From Cellvibrionales bacterium UBA1963 (lineage in GTDB: Bacteria > Pseudomonadota > Gammaproteobacteria > Pseudomonadales > UBA7434), in the NCBI GenBank assembly GCA_002336035.1, contig DDED01000156.1, forward strand, positions 1 to 13,660: a stretch of 13,660 nucleotides of DNA, written 5' to 3'. Both the position numbers and the translations under genes were made by a program. The notes beneath the pieces were generated by a model, which saw only the letters and a program-made list of their open reading frames with translations, made no database searches and was not told the origin of the DNA. Below, one piece after another: positions 1-7,354 of the stretch; the first letter of the stretch is position 1; every line of letters begins with the position of its first letter.

Positions 1-990
1 AAATATCACGTTTATGGCATGGGTGCCGCCTTAGTCGATACAGAGGTGGAAGTAACTGACAATGATTTGGTAGCTATGGGTGTTGAGAAAGGCATGATGA
101 CCCTGGTCGATGAACCCAAGCAAGCCGAATTGTTAACTTACTTACAGAGCCACCAAATTCAGGCCTCTAGAGCCAGTGGTGGCTCAGCAGGCAATACGAT
201 TATTGCCAACAGTTACTTCGGTGGTAAATCCTTTTTTAGCGGAAAGGTCTCTAATGATGACAATGGCCAGTTTTATATGCAAGACATGCAAGCTGCGGGT
301 GTTGACACGTCCTCAGCCTCTATAGAGGCAGGCATCACAGGTAAGTGTTTGATATTAATTACGCCAGATGCTGAGCGATCTATGAATACTTTTTTAGGCA
401 TCAGTGCCGCACTGTCGGTTCGTGAAATTGACCCACAAGCCATTGCTGATTCTCAGTATCTTTATATTGAAAGTTACCTAGTGACTTCTGACAGTGGTCG
501 CGCTGCAGCCATCGAAGCGCGTCAAATTGCGCAAAAAAATGGCACCAAAGTCGCCTTAAGTTTTTCTGACCCTGGCATCATTGCAAACTTTAGCGATGGC
601 GTAAAAGAGATAATGGGCGGCAAAGTTGATTTGGTCTTCTGCAACCAAGAAGAAGCATTGAGCTTTGCACACGTGACTGACTTGCCCTCAGCGGTTGAAA
701 AAATAAAGCAGGTTGCTGAGCAATTTGTCATCACACTTGGCGCCAAAGGCGCGCTGATTTATGACGGCATAGACCTCATTGCCGTTGACGGTGTGGAAGT
801 CGAAGCCATCGATACTAATGGCGCAGGCGATATGTTTGCTGGCGCATTTCTTTACTGTTTAAGCCAAGGTATCAGCCATCAACGCGCTGGCGAATTTGCC
901 AGCGCCGCATCAGCGCGAGTGGTTACTCAATTCGGTCCACGATTGTCAGCTGATGAGCATCTTAATTTAGCGACATCATTTTTTGGCTAA
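1..990 (+). CDS. Adenosine kinase-like PfkB-family sugar/nucleoside kinase (5' end missing)
   Basis: Cytoplasmic kinase of the PfkB/ribokinase family, most like the proteins annotated as adenosine kinase in gammaproteobacteria; these transfer the ATP gamma-phosphate to a ribose hydroxyl of a nucleoside or sugar. The reading frame is open from base 1 (KYHVYGMGAALVDTE), and the family N-terminus runs through these residues, so the ATG at 19 is internal and the true start lies a few codons left of the window. Numbering from that ATG, the sugar-binding GGSAGNT is at 54-60 and the PfkB signature DTNGAGD at 265-271, with Asp271 as the expected catalytic base and the anion hole just before it. About 330 residues is normal for the family. 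It converges on the GST-like gene with only 22 bp between. Substrate is inferred from similarity; another nucleoside or sugar is possible. Confidence 0.88.
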   Translation, partial: KYHVYGMGAALVDTEVEVTDNDLVAMGVEKGMMTLVDEPKQAELLTYLQSHQIQASRASGGSAGNTIIANSYFGGKSFFSGKVSNDDNGQFYMQDMQAAGVDTSSASIEAGITGKCLILITPDAERSMNTFLGISAALSVREIDPQAIADSQYLYIESYLVTSDSGRAAAIEARQIAQKNGTKVALSFSDPGIIANFSDGVKEIMGGKVDLVFCNQEEALSFAHVTDLPSAVEKIKQVAEQFVITLGAKGALIYDGIDLIAVDGVEVEAIDTNGAGDMFAGAFLYCLSQGISHQRAGEFASAASARVVTQFGPRLSADEHLNLATSFFG

Positions 991-1012
991 CTGGCTAAGA
1001 CTATGCTGCCGA

Positions 1013-1756
1013 CTAATAAGCCATAAACGGCGTTAAGTATTGTTGAAAAATCCGGTCGCGATGGGCGTACAAGATAGGTTTAGCGGCGGCGTCTAAGATT
1101 GCACTTGGCACTTCATAACCAGCGCGCATGTCTGATGGAATAGGCAATGCCTCATCGGCCAATGGGCGGTACATAATGCCAATAAAAATGGCGAAATAAA
1201 GATCGAGTGCAGAAAGCGCATCACCGACCAAGAATGCACTGCCGCGCTCATGTTGCTGGCGTAAAGTTTCTGAAAATAAACCCAGTATCTGAGCAACACG
1301 CTGTTCTGCAACAGCCGCTAAGGCATCATTGTAATCATACTTTAGAGCCATCTTGCGGATGTTATCCGGTAAAAATTCGATGTCCACTACACTCAACGAC
1401 ATAAAACGACGGTTCCAACCAAAGCCATCTTCACCGGCTAAAGCTTGCAATAAACCAAACATCCAAGCACGCTGCTGAGGATCCAATGGAATGAGTGCCC
1501 TGTTTGGCTCAAGGCGCTCCGCTAATAGGACAATGGTTTCTGCTGTGGTAGCAATTTTTTCTTGCTCGCTAGAAGACCTAAAAGCGACCACTGGGGCACT
1601 ATTTTGCCCCGTCCAAAGTGTTAATGCATGATTATCATCGGCAATAAATTGCTCGCCAAGATGATAAGTCAACTGCTTATGATCAAACAATGCACGGGCT
1701 GCCAAACTCCAAGGACTGGGAGCATTGACGCAGGCCACAATCCTTAGCCCGTTCAT
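1013..1756 (-). CDS. Glutathione S-transferase-like protein
   Basis: A 247-residue protein with the two-domain layout of cytosolic GSTs. The N-terminal thioredoxin-like half has a PSPWSLAAR segment (13-21), where the glutathione-activating Ser/Cys usually sits, and an APVV turn (54-57) matching the conserved cis-Pro loop. The helical C-terminal half carries DALSALDLYFAIF (179-191), which fits the N-capping box and hydrophobic staple of the GST fold. Substrate cannot be read from sequence; roles in detoxification or as a glutathione-dependent isomerase or dehalogenase are possible. The ATG at 1756 has a weak GAG-type ribosome site about ten bases upstream. The gene lies 72 bp behind the acyl-CoA dehydrogenase on the same strand, so co-transcription is possible. 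Family confident, function unknown. Confidence 0.8.
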   Translation of the reverse strand: MNGLRIVACVNAPSPWSLAARALFDHKQLTYHLGEQFIADDNHALTLWTGQNSAPVVAFRSSSEQEKIATTAETIVLLAERLEPNRALIPLDPQQRAWMFGLLQALAGEDGFGWNRRFMSLSVVDIEFLPDNIRKMALKYDYNDALAAVAEQRVAQILGLFSETLRQQHERGSAFLVGDALSALDLYFAIFIGIMYRPLADEALPIPSDMRAGYEVPSAILDAAAKPILYAHRDRIFQQYLTPFMAY

Positions 1757-1828
1757 TTTTTGGATCTCAGCTATCGGTAAATATTGAATAAAACTAAACC
1801 TCAGGTTTTATCGTTAGTAATGGGTTCG

Positions 1829-3001
1829 CTAACGGTGTCTTGGCATGCCAAGACCGAAGTTGGCAACTAAGCCTCGAAGCACTTCCACCACACCACCACC
1901 GAAGGTATTAATCGTGCTTCGACGGTATTCGTGTTCGAGATCGCCTAATAATACTGCACTTGGGCTAGTTGAACGAATCAAAGCATGAGGGCCTACAATG
2001 TCCATCAACTTTTGACAAATAGTGATCATTGCCTCGGTTGAGTAAACCTTGAGAGCAGAAGGTAAAACCGCATCAATATCAGAGTGATCAAGCTTCCAGG
2101 ACATACGTGCGTTCATTACTCGCATGGCCTCAAGCATCGCATAGACCTCAGCTAAATTACGCTGCACTGATGGATTATCGATGATGCGCTGGCCGTCGGC
2201 AGTTTTTTCTTTTCTCGCCCAATCAAGTGTTAATTTATAGACTTTCCAACCCTGAATACCCCACGCGGCTAAACCCACTCTTTCATGATTTAACTGCGAA
2301 GTAATCAGCGGCCAACCTTTATTCTCTTCACCTATAATCATATCGGTTGGCACACGGACGTCAGTATAGTAAGAGATATTGGTTCTTACTCCACCGACCG
2401 TTCGAATAGGGCCATAATCAAAACCAGGGTCTTTGGTATCAACCAACAGTACAGAAATACCTTTGTGTTTTTTGGCATCTGGGTCCGTTCGAGCCGCTAG
2501 AAAAACATAATCGGCTGCTTCTGCCGCACTGGTGTAGACCTTATTACCATTAACAATGTATTCATCGCCCTGCTTTACGGCAGCAGTTTGCAGTGAAGCT
2601 AAATCAGTTCCGGCAGAAGGCTCAGTGTAACCGATGCAAAAGTGTATCTCACCGGCCGCGATTAACGGTAAAAACCGTTTCTTTTGTTCTTCTGTGCCGT
2701 GATCCATCACCGCAGGACCAACCGTGTTTAACGTCACAAAAGGAACCGGGGCGCAGGCTAATAATGCTTCTTCAAAAAAGATTAACTGTTCTGTCGGCGT
2801 CAGACCTGCCCCGCCGTACTCTTTTGGCCAGCCGAGAGCGAGCATATTGTCTTTGCCCATCTGTCGGATCAGCGATTTATAAAGATCGCCCCCTTCTGCC
2901 GAGCGGAGCTCCTCCTTGTATTCGGGCTTGATTAAGGTAGAGAAATAATTACGCAAGCGTATCCGTAACGCCTTTTGATCATCGGTATATTCAACAAACA
3001 T
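1829..3001 (-). CDS. Acyl-CoA dehydrogenase, FadE29-like (catalytic) subunit of an alpha2beta2 enzyme
   Basis: Flavoprotein that oxidises an acyl-CoA to the 2,3-enoyl-CoA. From the ATG at 3001 it is 390 residues and resembles M. tuberculosis FadE29/FadE26, halves of heterotetrameric dehydrogenases acting on steroid side-chain CoA esters. The flavin/substrate loop YTEPSAGTDLAS (125-136) is intact. Glu240 in LNHER is at the helix-G position used as catalytic base by isovaleryl- and long-chain acyl-CoA dehydrogenases. The usual C-terminal R-x-x-F-G-x-P FAD motif is absent: residues 264-285 read as a polar linker with DNPSVQ instead. That missing part is present in the partner at 3955-5106. A longer start (ATG at 3046, 15 extra residues) is open, but the family begins at MFVEYTDDQ. 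It is transcribed divergently from the TetR gene and its own partner. The steroid substrate is inferred. Confidence 0.9.
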   Translation of the reverse strand: MFVEYTDDQKALRIRLRNYFSTLIKPEYKEELRSAEGGDLYKSLIRQMGKDNMLALGWPKEYGGAGLTPTEQLIFFEEALLACAPVPFVTLNTVGPAVMDHGTEEQKKRFLPLIAAGEIHFCIGYTEPSAGTDLASLQTAAVKQGDEYIVNGNKVYTSAAEAADYVFLAARTDPDAKKHKGISVLLVDTKDPGFDYGPIRTVGGVRTNISYYTDVRVPTDMIIGEENKGWPLITSQLNHERVGLAAWGIQGWKVYKLTLDWARKEKTADGQRIIDNPSVQRNLAEVYAMLEAMRVMNARMSWKLDHSDIDAVLPSALKVYSTEAMITICQKLMDIVGPHALIRSTSPSAVLLGDLEHEYRRSTINTFGGGVVEVLRGLVANFGLGMPRHR

Positions 3002-3111
3002 GGACACAGCACCTGTAAGAGGATGAAATTTAAAATTTGCCATCATGATCAGCTTAAAACAATTGCCACTGCGATGGACTTTTTTTGGCGAAGCTTGAAA
3101 GCCAAAATTAA

Positions 3112-3140
3112 ATATTAGTTGAAACTAAATTCAATTTCAA
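3112..3140 (-). promoter_or_regulatory. Predicted sigma-70 promoter for the divergent FadE29-like gene
   Basis: This is the mirror image of the plus-strand promoter: TTGAAA at 3140-3135 and TAATAT at 3117-3112 on the minus strand, again 17 bp apart, predicting a start near 3105. The leader before the ATG at 3001 would be about 105 bases and contains a possible weak hairpin (TTTTGGC/GCCAAAA arms, 11-base loop). Confidence 0.55.
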
Positions 3141-3147
3141 CTAATAT
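3119..3147 (+). promoter_or_regulatory. Predicted sigma-70 promoter for the TetR/dehydrogenase genes
   Basis: TTGAAA (-35, 3119-3124) and TAATAT (-10, 3142-3147) are separated by exactly 17 bp, which predicts a transcript start near 3154, about 35 bases before the preferred TetR ATG at 3189. It sits wholly inside the inverted repeat. Confidence 0.6.
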
Positions 3148-3188
3148 TTGCACATCGATTGATTATTTGCTGAGTGGTTAGACACGTT

Positions 3189-3899
3189 ATGCCATCAAAC
3201 CCATCAAAAACGCCCGTCTCAGGCATCAACGACAAAAAATTAAGTGCGCGGGGTGAAGCAGCCAGAGCCAAGCTCAAACGAGCAGCGATGACGGTTATGG
3301 AAAAAACCGGCTATCACGGCATGAGGATTCATGACGTAACATCTGAGGCAGGCGTCGCGGCAGGGTTGTTTTACCATTATTTTAAAGACTTAAAGAGTCT
3401 TACCTTAGAAGTTTTAAGTGACTATATAGCTGAGGCAAGAAATATCGACGCCATAGAAAAAGGTGTCCCACGTGGTGATTGGTATGCCCGTATGCATGCG
3501 CATTTCAGTCTAGTGGTTAACAGTTATGCCCAGCGACCCGGTTTAATGCGATGTTTATTGCAAATGGCCGATGAAGACAAAGAATTTGCAGAAGCGATTC
3601 GTCGCGGTTATATGGAACAGCTTAACTGGCTGGTTCAACTAATGCCCAAGCTATTTCCAGACGCAAAATTCGATCATCATCAGGCTTTTTTAGTAATCTA
3701 CACTTTAGCCAGTAGTGGTGAAATGATGTTACGGGATTATTTTATCAATTTAGATTCTCGCTTGCATCAAGAAGAAATAGATCATGCCGAGTTAACAGAA
3801 TTGTTAACAACGGTTTTTTATCGAGGGTTATTTTTAGAGAATCCCCCCGCTGATAAATTATGTTACACAAAAAATATGCAGTTTATGACGCGAACCTAA
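3189..3899 (+). CDS. TetR-family transcriptional regulator
   Basis: A 236-residue DNA-binding regulator from the ATG at 3189. The N-terminal TetR helix-turn-helix covers roughly residues 28-75: an amphipathic first helix (ARAKLKRAAMTVMEKTGYHG), then IHDVTSEAGVAAGLFYHYFKDLKSL with the recognition helix ending in the typical GLFYHYF. The rest is an all-helical ligand and dimer domain with no recognisable specificity. A GTG at 3174 would add five residues; the ATG is preferred because a GAGTGG sequence lies upstream and 3174 has no ribosome site. It is the first gene after the symmetric operator, 55 bp ahead of the FadE28-like gene, so it probably represses itself and both dehydrogenase genes and is released by an acyl-CoA or related ligand. 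Regulation is inferred. Confidence 0.9.
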   Translation: MPSNPSKTPVSGINDKKLSARGEAARAKLKRAAMTVMEKTGYHGMRIHDVTSEAGVAAGLFYHYFKDLKSLTLEVLSDYIAEARNIDAIEKGVPRGDWYARMHAHFSLVVNSYAQRPGLMRCLLQMADEDKEFAEAIRRGYMEQLNWLVQLMPKLFPDAKFDHHQAFLVIYTLASSGEMMLRDYFINLDSRLHQEEIDHAELTELLTTVFYRGLFLENPPADKLCYTKNMQFMTRT

Positions 3900-3954
3900 A
3901 CGTTGTTGAATCTGCCAGCAATCATTTACGTAATATTATAATGAGGTATACAGT

Positions 3955-5106
3955 ATGGATTTTTCATTCTCAGAAGATCAAGTTGCCATTCGTGAATTGG
4001 CCTACCAAATCTTCACCGACCGATCAACCGACGCTTTTCAACTTGAATTTTCTCGAACCGATCAAGCCTACGATGACAGCTTATGGACCACACTCGCTGA
4101 ACAAGGCTTACTAGGTATTGGTATACCTGAAAACTGCGGTGGCGCCGGACTCGGACTAATTGAAACCTGCCTCGTTCTTGAAGAGCAAGGTCGAAGAGTC
4201 GCGCCAATTCCATTATTTTCAAGTCTAATTTTAGGCGCTATGCCTATTATTGAATTCGGCACAGAGGCTCAACATCAAAAATATTTGAGTCCTTTAGCCG
4301 CAGGTGAATTAAAACTGACCGCTGCTATTAGTGAAATTGCTATGCCTGCCGCAATTCAACAGGGTATTAGTGCAACTAAAACCTCTAATGGATGGACACT
4401 GACTGGTTCGTTAGACTGCATTCAAGACGGTGCAGTAGCTAATTTCATTTTGGTTCCTGCCACTGATACCGATGGTCAGAGCAGTGTATTTATTGTCGAT
4501 ACGCAAGCTGAAGGTGTTAATTTGCAAGCCCAAGAGATCAGCTTGTTGGGGCCCTGGAGTGCAGCACTATCGCTCAATGGCCTGACCGTCACTGCCGAAG
4601 CATTGTTAGGTCAAGAAGGTAACGGAAACGCGATTATCCATTGGCTAGAGCAATACGCTAATATAGGTCAGTGCGCAATGCAGACCGGCATTTGTGAAGA
4701 GGCGATGCGCAGGACAGCCGCTTACACTTGTGAGCGAGAACAATTTGGCGTGCCTATTGGTAGTTTTCAGGCACTGGCTATGCGCATGGCTGACAGCTAT
4801 ATCGATGTTGAAGCAATACGCTCAACCTTCTGGCTAGCGCTTTGGCGTCTAAGTGAAGGTTTGCCAGCAGAAGCTGAAATACGTGCGGCAAAATGGTGGG
4901 CGTGTGACGGGGCGCACAGGGTCATTCACACCGCACAGCATTTGCATGCAGGAATAGGCGCTGACGTAGAGTATCCTATTCATCGCTTTTACCTATGGGC
5001 AAAACAACTGAGTTATAGCTTAGGTAATGGTAGCCACCAATTAGAGCAGCTCGGAAAATTGTTAGCAGCTGATGACTCGGTAGGTTATGCTGCCATAGAG
5101 GTTTAA
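3955..5106 (+). CDS. Acyl-CoA dehydrogenase, FadE28-like partner subunit
   Basis: A 383-residue acyl-CoA dehydrogenase homologue, closest in pattern to FadE28, the partner half of alpha2beta2 steroid side-chain dehydrogenases. It keeps the C-terminal FAD motif REQFGVPIGSFQAL (261-274) and a HLHAGIGADVEYPIHRFY segment (329-346). The mid-domain loop normally reading T-E-P-x-A-G-S-D is degenerate (SEIAMPAAIQ, 126-135), and the helix-G region (WLEQYANIGQC, 230-240) has no E-R base pair. It therefore looks inactive alone and should supply the FAD-binding surface to the FadE29-like subunit. The start is well supported by TGAGG eight bases upstream of the ATG. It is probably co-transcribed with the TetR gene. 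Heteromer formation is inferred from family knowledge and complementary motifs. Confidence 0.9.
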   Translation: MDFSFSEDQVAIRELAYQIFTDRSTDAFQLEFSRTDQAYDDSLWTTLAEQGLLGIGIPENCGGAGLGLIETCLVLEEQGRRVAPIPLFSSLILGAMPIIEFGTEAQHQKYLSPLAAGELKLTAAISEIAMPAAIQQGISATKTSNGWTLTGSLDCIQDGAVANFILVPATDTDGQSSVFIVDTQAEGVNLQAQEISLLGPWSAALSLNGLTVTAEALLGQEGNGNAIIHWLEQYANIGQCAMQTGICEEAMRRTAAYTCEREQFGVPIGSFQALAMRMADSYIDVEAIRSTFWLALWRLSEGLPAEAEIRAAKWWACDGAHRVIHTAQHLHAGIGADVEYPIHRFYLWAKQLSYSLGNGSHQLEQLGKLLAADDSVGYAAIEV

Positions 5107-5196
5107 ACAGACAGGTATACTGTGCTCGTCTTGGACAACTGACCGCTCAAGATACAATTTTTTTATATAATTTAGATACACTGTCGCACGAGGCTT

Positions 5197-5223
5197 GCGC
5201 CCTTTCTAACCTAGAAGGGGCGC
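5197..5223. terminator. Strong hairpin between convergent genes, possible terminator
   Basis: GCGCCCTTTCTA (5197-5208) pairs with TAGAAGGGGCGC (5212-5223) over 12 bp with one G-T wobble and a three-base loop. It spans the stop codon of the methyltransferase gene (5206-5208) and follows the FadE28-like gene by 90 bp. Neither strand has a U-run directly after it, so a classical intrinsic terminator is not proven; it may stabilise the 3' ends instead. Confidence 0.4.
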
Positions 5224-6009
5224 CTTAACACTCTTGGCCGCTTTAATAAAGATCAATTCCCAATGCATTGAACAACCATTTTTTCTCTCCGAGTATCCCA
5301 TGCAGTTTTTTATCCCTGCAAGTATCGTCTCTTCATCAGCCTTATCAAGGCCAAATAGTTTTTTACAGAAACTCACCATTTGCGCTGTGCAACTAAAATT
5401 CCAGTTGTACTTTTCAACCTTAGAATCAATGATCTTAAATCCACAACTTTCTATATCTAATAGTGTTTGTTTGTTAAGGAATATGCCCTCATGCCCTGCG
5501 CTACTGTGTTGATCAACAAATTGATTTAGAAACCTGTCTACGTCTGAACCTGCCCTTACATCTGCAAGCACCAAAAAACCATCATCAGTTAAAAGTCTCG
5601 CAGCCTCTTTATAAAAACTCAATGGATTAGTTTGATGGTGAAGGCCCGATAAACTCAATATACGGTCGGCAATACCAGCAACTAAAGGAACCACTGCGAT
5701 ACTGTCGCACATAACGTTTACACAATTTATTTTTTTATCGTTATTGTCGTCCTTATAATAATAATTTCTTCCCTCATTAAAAAAAACGTGAGATGTCTCG
5801 ACGGAATATAAAGTGATATTGTCTTGCAAAATAAAATCAGCGAGGTAGCAGCCACCTGATGGAATATCACAAATCGTCATGCCCTGACATAAATCCAACC
5901 AAGAGGTAGCTGTATCAAATTCTACTTTTCTAGCCCGCGGACAATCTCGCATTGCTTGATGATAAAGATCGCCTCGCTGGTCGAAAAGATCAGAATAATC
6001 TTTAAACAT
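5206..6009 (-). CDS. Class I SAM-dependent methyltransferase, substrate unknown
   Basis: A 267-residue protein with the Rossmann-like methyltransferase fold. Motif I is ICDIPSGGCYLADF (46-59), a variant of D-x-G-x-G-x-G. The acidic residue at the end of beta-2 is Glu71 (YSVETSH), and the motif IV region is ADRILSLSGLHHQ (114-126), like the Methyltransf_11 group of small-molecule and lipid methylases. The C-terminal third (about 200-267) is cysteine-bearing and unfamiliar. The start is sound: AAGGG lies six to seven bases before the ATG. It is 63 bp behind the PP-loop ATPase gene on the same strand, so the two probably act on one product. It could modify a small molecule, a glycan or a lipid; the sequence does not decide. 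Confidence 0.82.
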   Translation of the reverse strand: MFKDYSDLFDQRGDLYHQAMRDCPRARKVEFDTATSWLDLCQGMTICDIPSGGCYLADFILQDNITLYSVETSHVFFNEGRNYYYKDDNNDKKINCVNVMCDSIAVVPLVAGIADRILSLSGLHHQTNPLSFYKEAARLLTDDGFLVLADVRAGSDVDRFLNQFVDQHSSAGHEGIFLNKQTLLDIESCGFKIIDSKVEKYNWNFSCTAQMVSFCKKLFGLDKADEETILAGIKNCMGYSERKNGCSMHWELIFIKAAKSVKAPLLG

Positions 6010-6072
6010 TACCAGCCCTTTTGTCTCTTTTTTTAAACAGTCTTTTAACCAATATACTCCGTTCTTTTGCCC

Positions 6073-7236
6073 TTATTTTTTTCTCAAAATCTCAACCCAA
6101 GCATCTTTTACATTACTTTGAGCGGCCGAATAATAAAGTGATTTAAAACTATCCAGCGGCCCACCTACTTGCAGCGAAATTCTTTCAAGCATTTTATCGC
6201 TCACGTCCTTTTGAAAACAATCGGGAAGGCTTTCCTGGGTAATACGAAAAGTTAAAATGTTACGGATACACTTTTCACACTCACAGCAATTGATATCTTT
6301 ATATTTACCCTGCCAGCAAACTCTTAAGTGTTGCATTGCCTCAGGCCAGTCTGCGATTAAACGAGACTTACCAGTTCGGTTATCCTCAGAACCGTCATGT
6401 ATAATAGAAATCTGGTTATTGCCCATCATTGAATCTGTTATCGCATTAGAGCCGTTGGGAAATGTTAGCATTTGATAATTATAAGAGCTGGCAACCAATG
6501 CAGAACTAAATTTATTTTGTAACAACAACAAGCAAGAACCGAGCGCAACTCCACAGGTATTTATCCAACCAAGGTAAGGGTCCATAATATCTCTAAAATT
6601 TGTTGCCATAGGGATAATAGATAAATCAATGCTATTAAGCATTATCTCTGCCTTCTTAAAGGCTCGGTCATACCCATCTTGTTCGGTTAAAGGAATATCA
6701 AAACCGTGAACGAATACACCTGATCTTAGGGGCTGTGTTCGCCTTCCTACTAAATTTTTAGCATGTCGATAAACCGTATAGGAACTATCAAGTCCGCCGG
6801 TGAATGTTGCAACAGCGGCAGCTTCAAGTTGATCAAAAACTTCATTCAGCTCTCTATCAACATATATTGGCACCACATGTAAATCCTCTAACCAGCACGA
6901 CCAAGCAGCTTGGAACTCGTCTATATTGCTAAGTAATGATGCCGACACAGATCCATGCAGTTGAATCTCACTGCTATGGCGCATTGCCATTAAAACAACA
7001 GCAATCAAAAAGTTATCGCTATTGGTCGGGAGTATTGACTCGTAGGAAGTTGGAAGGGTATACCAAAGCTCATGAGTTGCCTCACCCATGACTAGGCGCG
7101 CACTTACTTTGACGGTGTTATTTTTACGTTCTGCTAGTTGAGGCCAAACATGTAATACAGGTTTCACTTTTTTTATTATTTTCCCTTGAAAAATCAAAGA
7201 TAAAAAACTACTTAAATCTAATCTAACGCCTGCCAA
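6073..7236 (-). CDS. QueC-like PP-loop ATPase (ATP pyrophosphatase superfamily), product unknown
   Basis: A 387-residue protein built around an ATP-pyrophosphatase core. The PP-loop TGGLDSS (146-152) binds ATP phosphates and normally adenylates a carboxylate or amide. A cysteine cluster follows: Cys307 (HLRVCW) and CCECEKC (317-323), resembling the zinc knuckle of QueC. About 140 residues precede the PP-loop, far more than in QueC (about 230 residues in all), so this is not the queuosine-pathway enzyme itself. I recall similar C-terminal NC-x-x-CEKC proteins among unassigned family members, but cannot name a function. The start is doubtful: the first in-frame start codon is TTG at 7236 without a ribosome site, close to a TATAAC box at 7258-7253, so initiation may be downstream (e.g. 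the GTG at codon 24). It heads the cassette with the methyltransferase. Confidence 0.78.
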   Translation of the reverse strand: MAGVRLDLSSFLSLIFQGKIIKKVKPVLHVWPQLAERKNNTVKVSARLVMGEATHELWYTLPTSYESILPTNSDNFLIAVVLMAMRHSSEIQLHGSVSASLLSNIDEFQAAWSCWLEDLHVVPIYVDRELNEVFDQLEAAAVATFTGGLDSSYTVYRHAKNLVGRRTQPLRSGVFVHGFDIPLTEQDGYDRAFKKAEIMLNSIDLSIIPMATNFRDIMDPYLGWINTCGVALGSCLLLLQNKFSSALVASSYNYQMLTFPNGSNAITDSMMGNNQISIIHDGSEDNRTGKSRLIADWPEAMQHLRVCWQGKYKDINCCECEKCIRNILTFRITQESLPDCFQKDVSDKMLERISLQVGGPLDSFKSLYYSAAQSNVKDAWVEILRKK

Positions 7237-7252
7237 ACTGAAGAAATCGCTT

Positions 7253-7258
7253 GTTATA
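7253..7258 (-). promoter_or_regulatory. Possible -10 box for the PP-loop ATPase cassette
   Basis: TATAAC on the minus strand, in a very AT-rich gap, with only a weak TTTAAA-type -35 about 16 bp upstream. It would start transcripts almost at the annotated TTG codon, which is one reason to doubt that start. Confidence 0.25.
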
Positions 7259-7354
7259 CTTATTTAAGAAAATTTTTAAATTGCTGTTCATTGCTGCTGA
7301 ATTTCTATTAATAACATCTATCGACGTTAGCGTTGTGTTAATAAGTCACTGGCA

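Larger units (their letters stand above)
3110..3149. promoter_or_regulatory. Perfect 15-bp inverted repeat, probable TetR operator between divergent genes
   Basis: Left arm 3110-3124 (AAATATTAGTTGAAA) and right arm 3135-3149 are exact reverse complements, separated by a 10-bp spacer. The element lies in the gap between the divergent dehydrogenase and TetR genes and contains both predicted core promoters. A bound TetR dimer or pair of dimers would block both. Operator function is inferred from position and symmetry; shorter repeats inside it (TAGTT-GA-AACTA, TTGAA-6-TTCAA) are alternative half-sites. Confidence 0.75.

Noticed and set aside
1789..1808. AAACC-TCA-GGTTT hairpin followed by T-rich DNA on the minus strand after the FadE29-like gene
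   Set aside because: Only five AT-rich base pairs and an interrupted T stretch; too weak to call a terminator.
3002..3046. 15-residue N-terminal extension of the FadE29-like protein (ATG at 3046)
   Set aside because: The frame is open, but the family N-terminus matches from MFVEYTDDQ and the upstream ATG has no ribosome site. Kept only as an alternative start.
3860..4114. 84-codon plus-strand frame bridging the TetR and FadE28-like genes
   Set aside because: It overlaps the end of TetR and the start of the dehydrogenase in another frame, and its translation shows no domain pattern; the two flanking frames have strong family matches.
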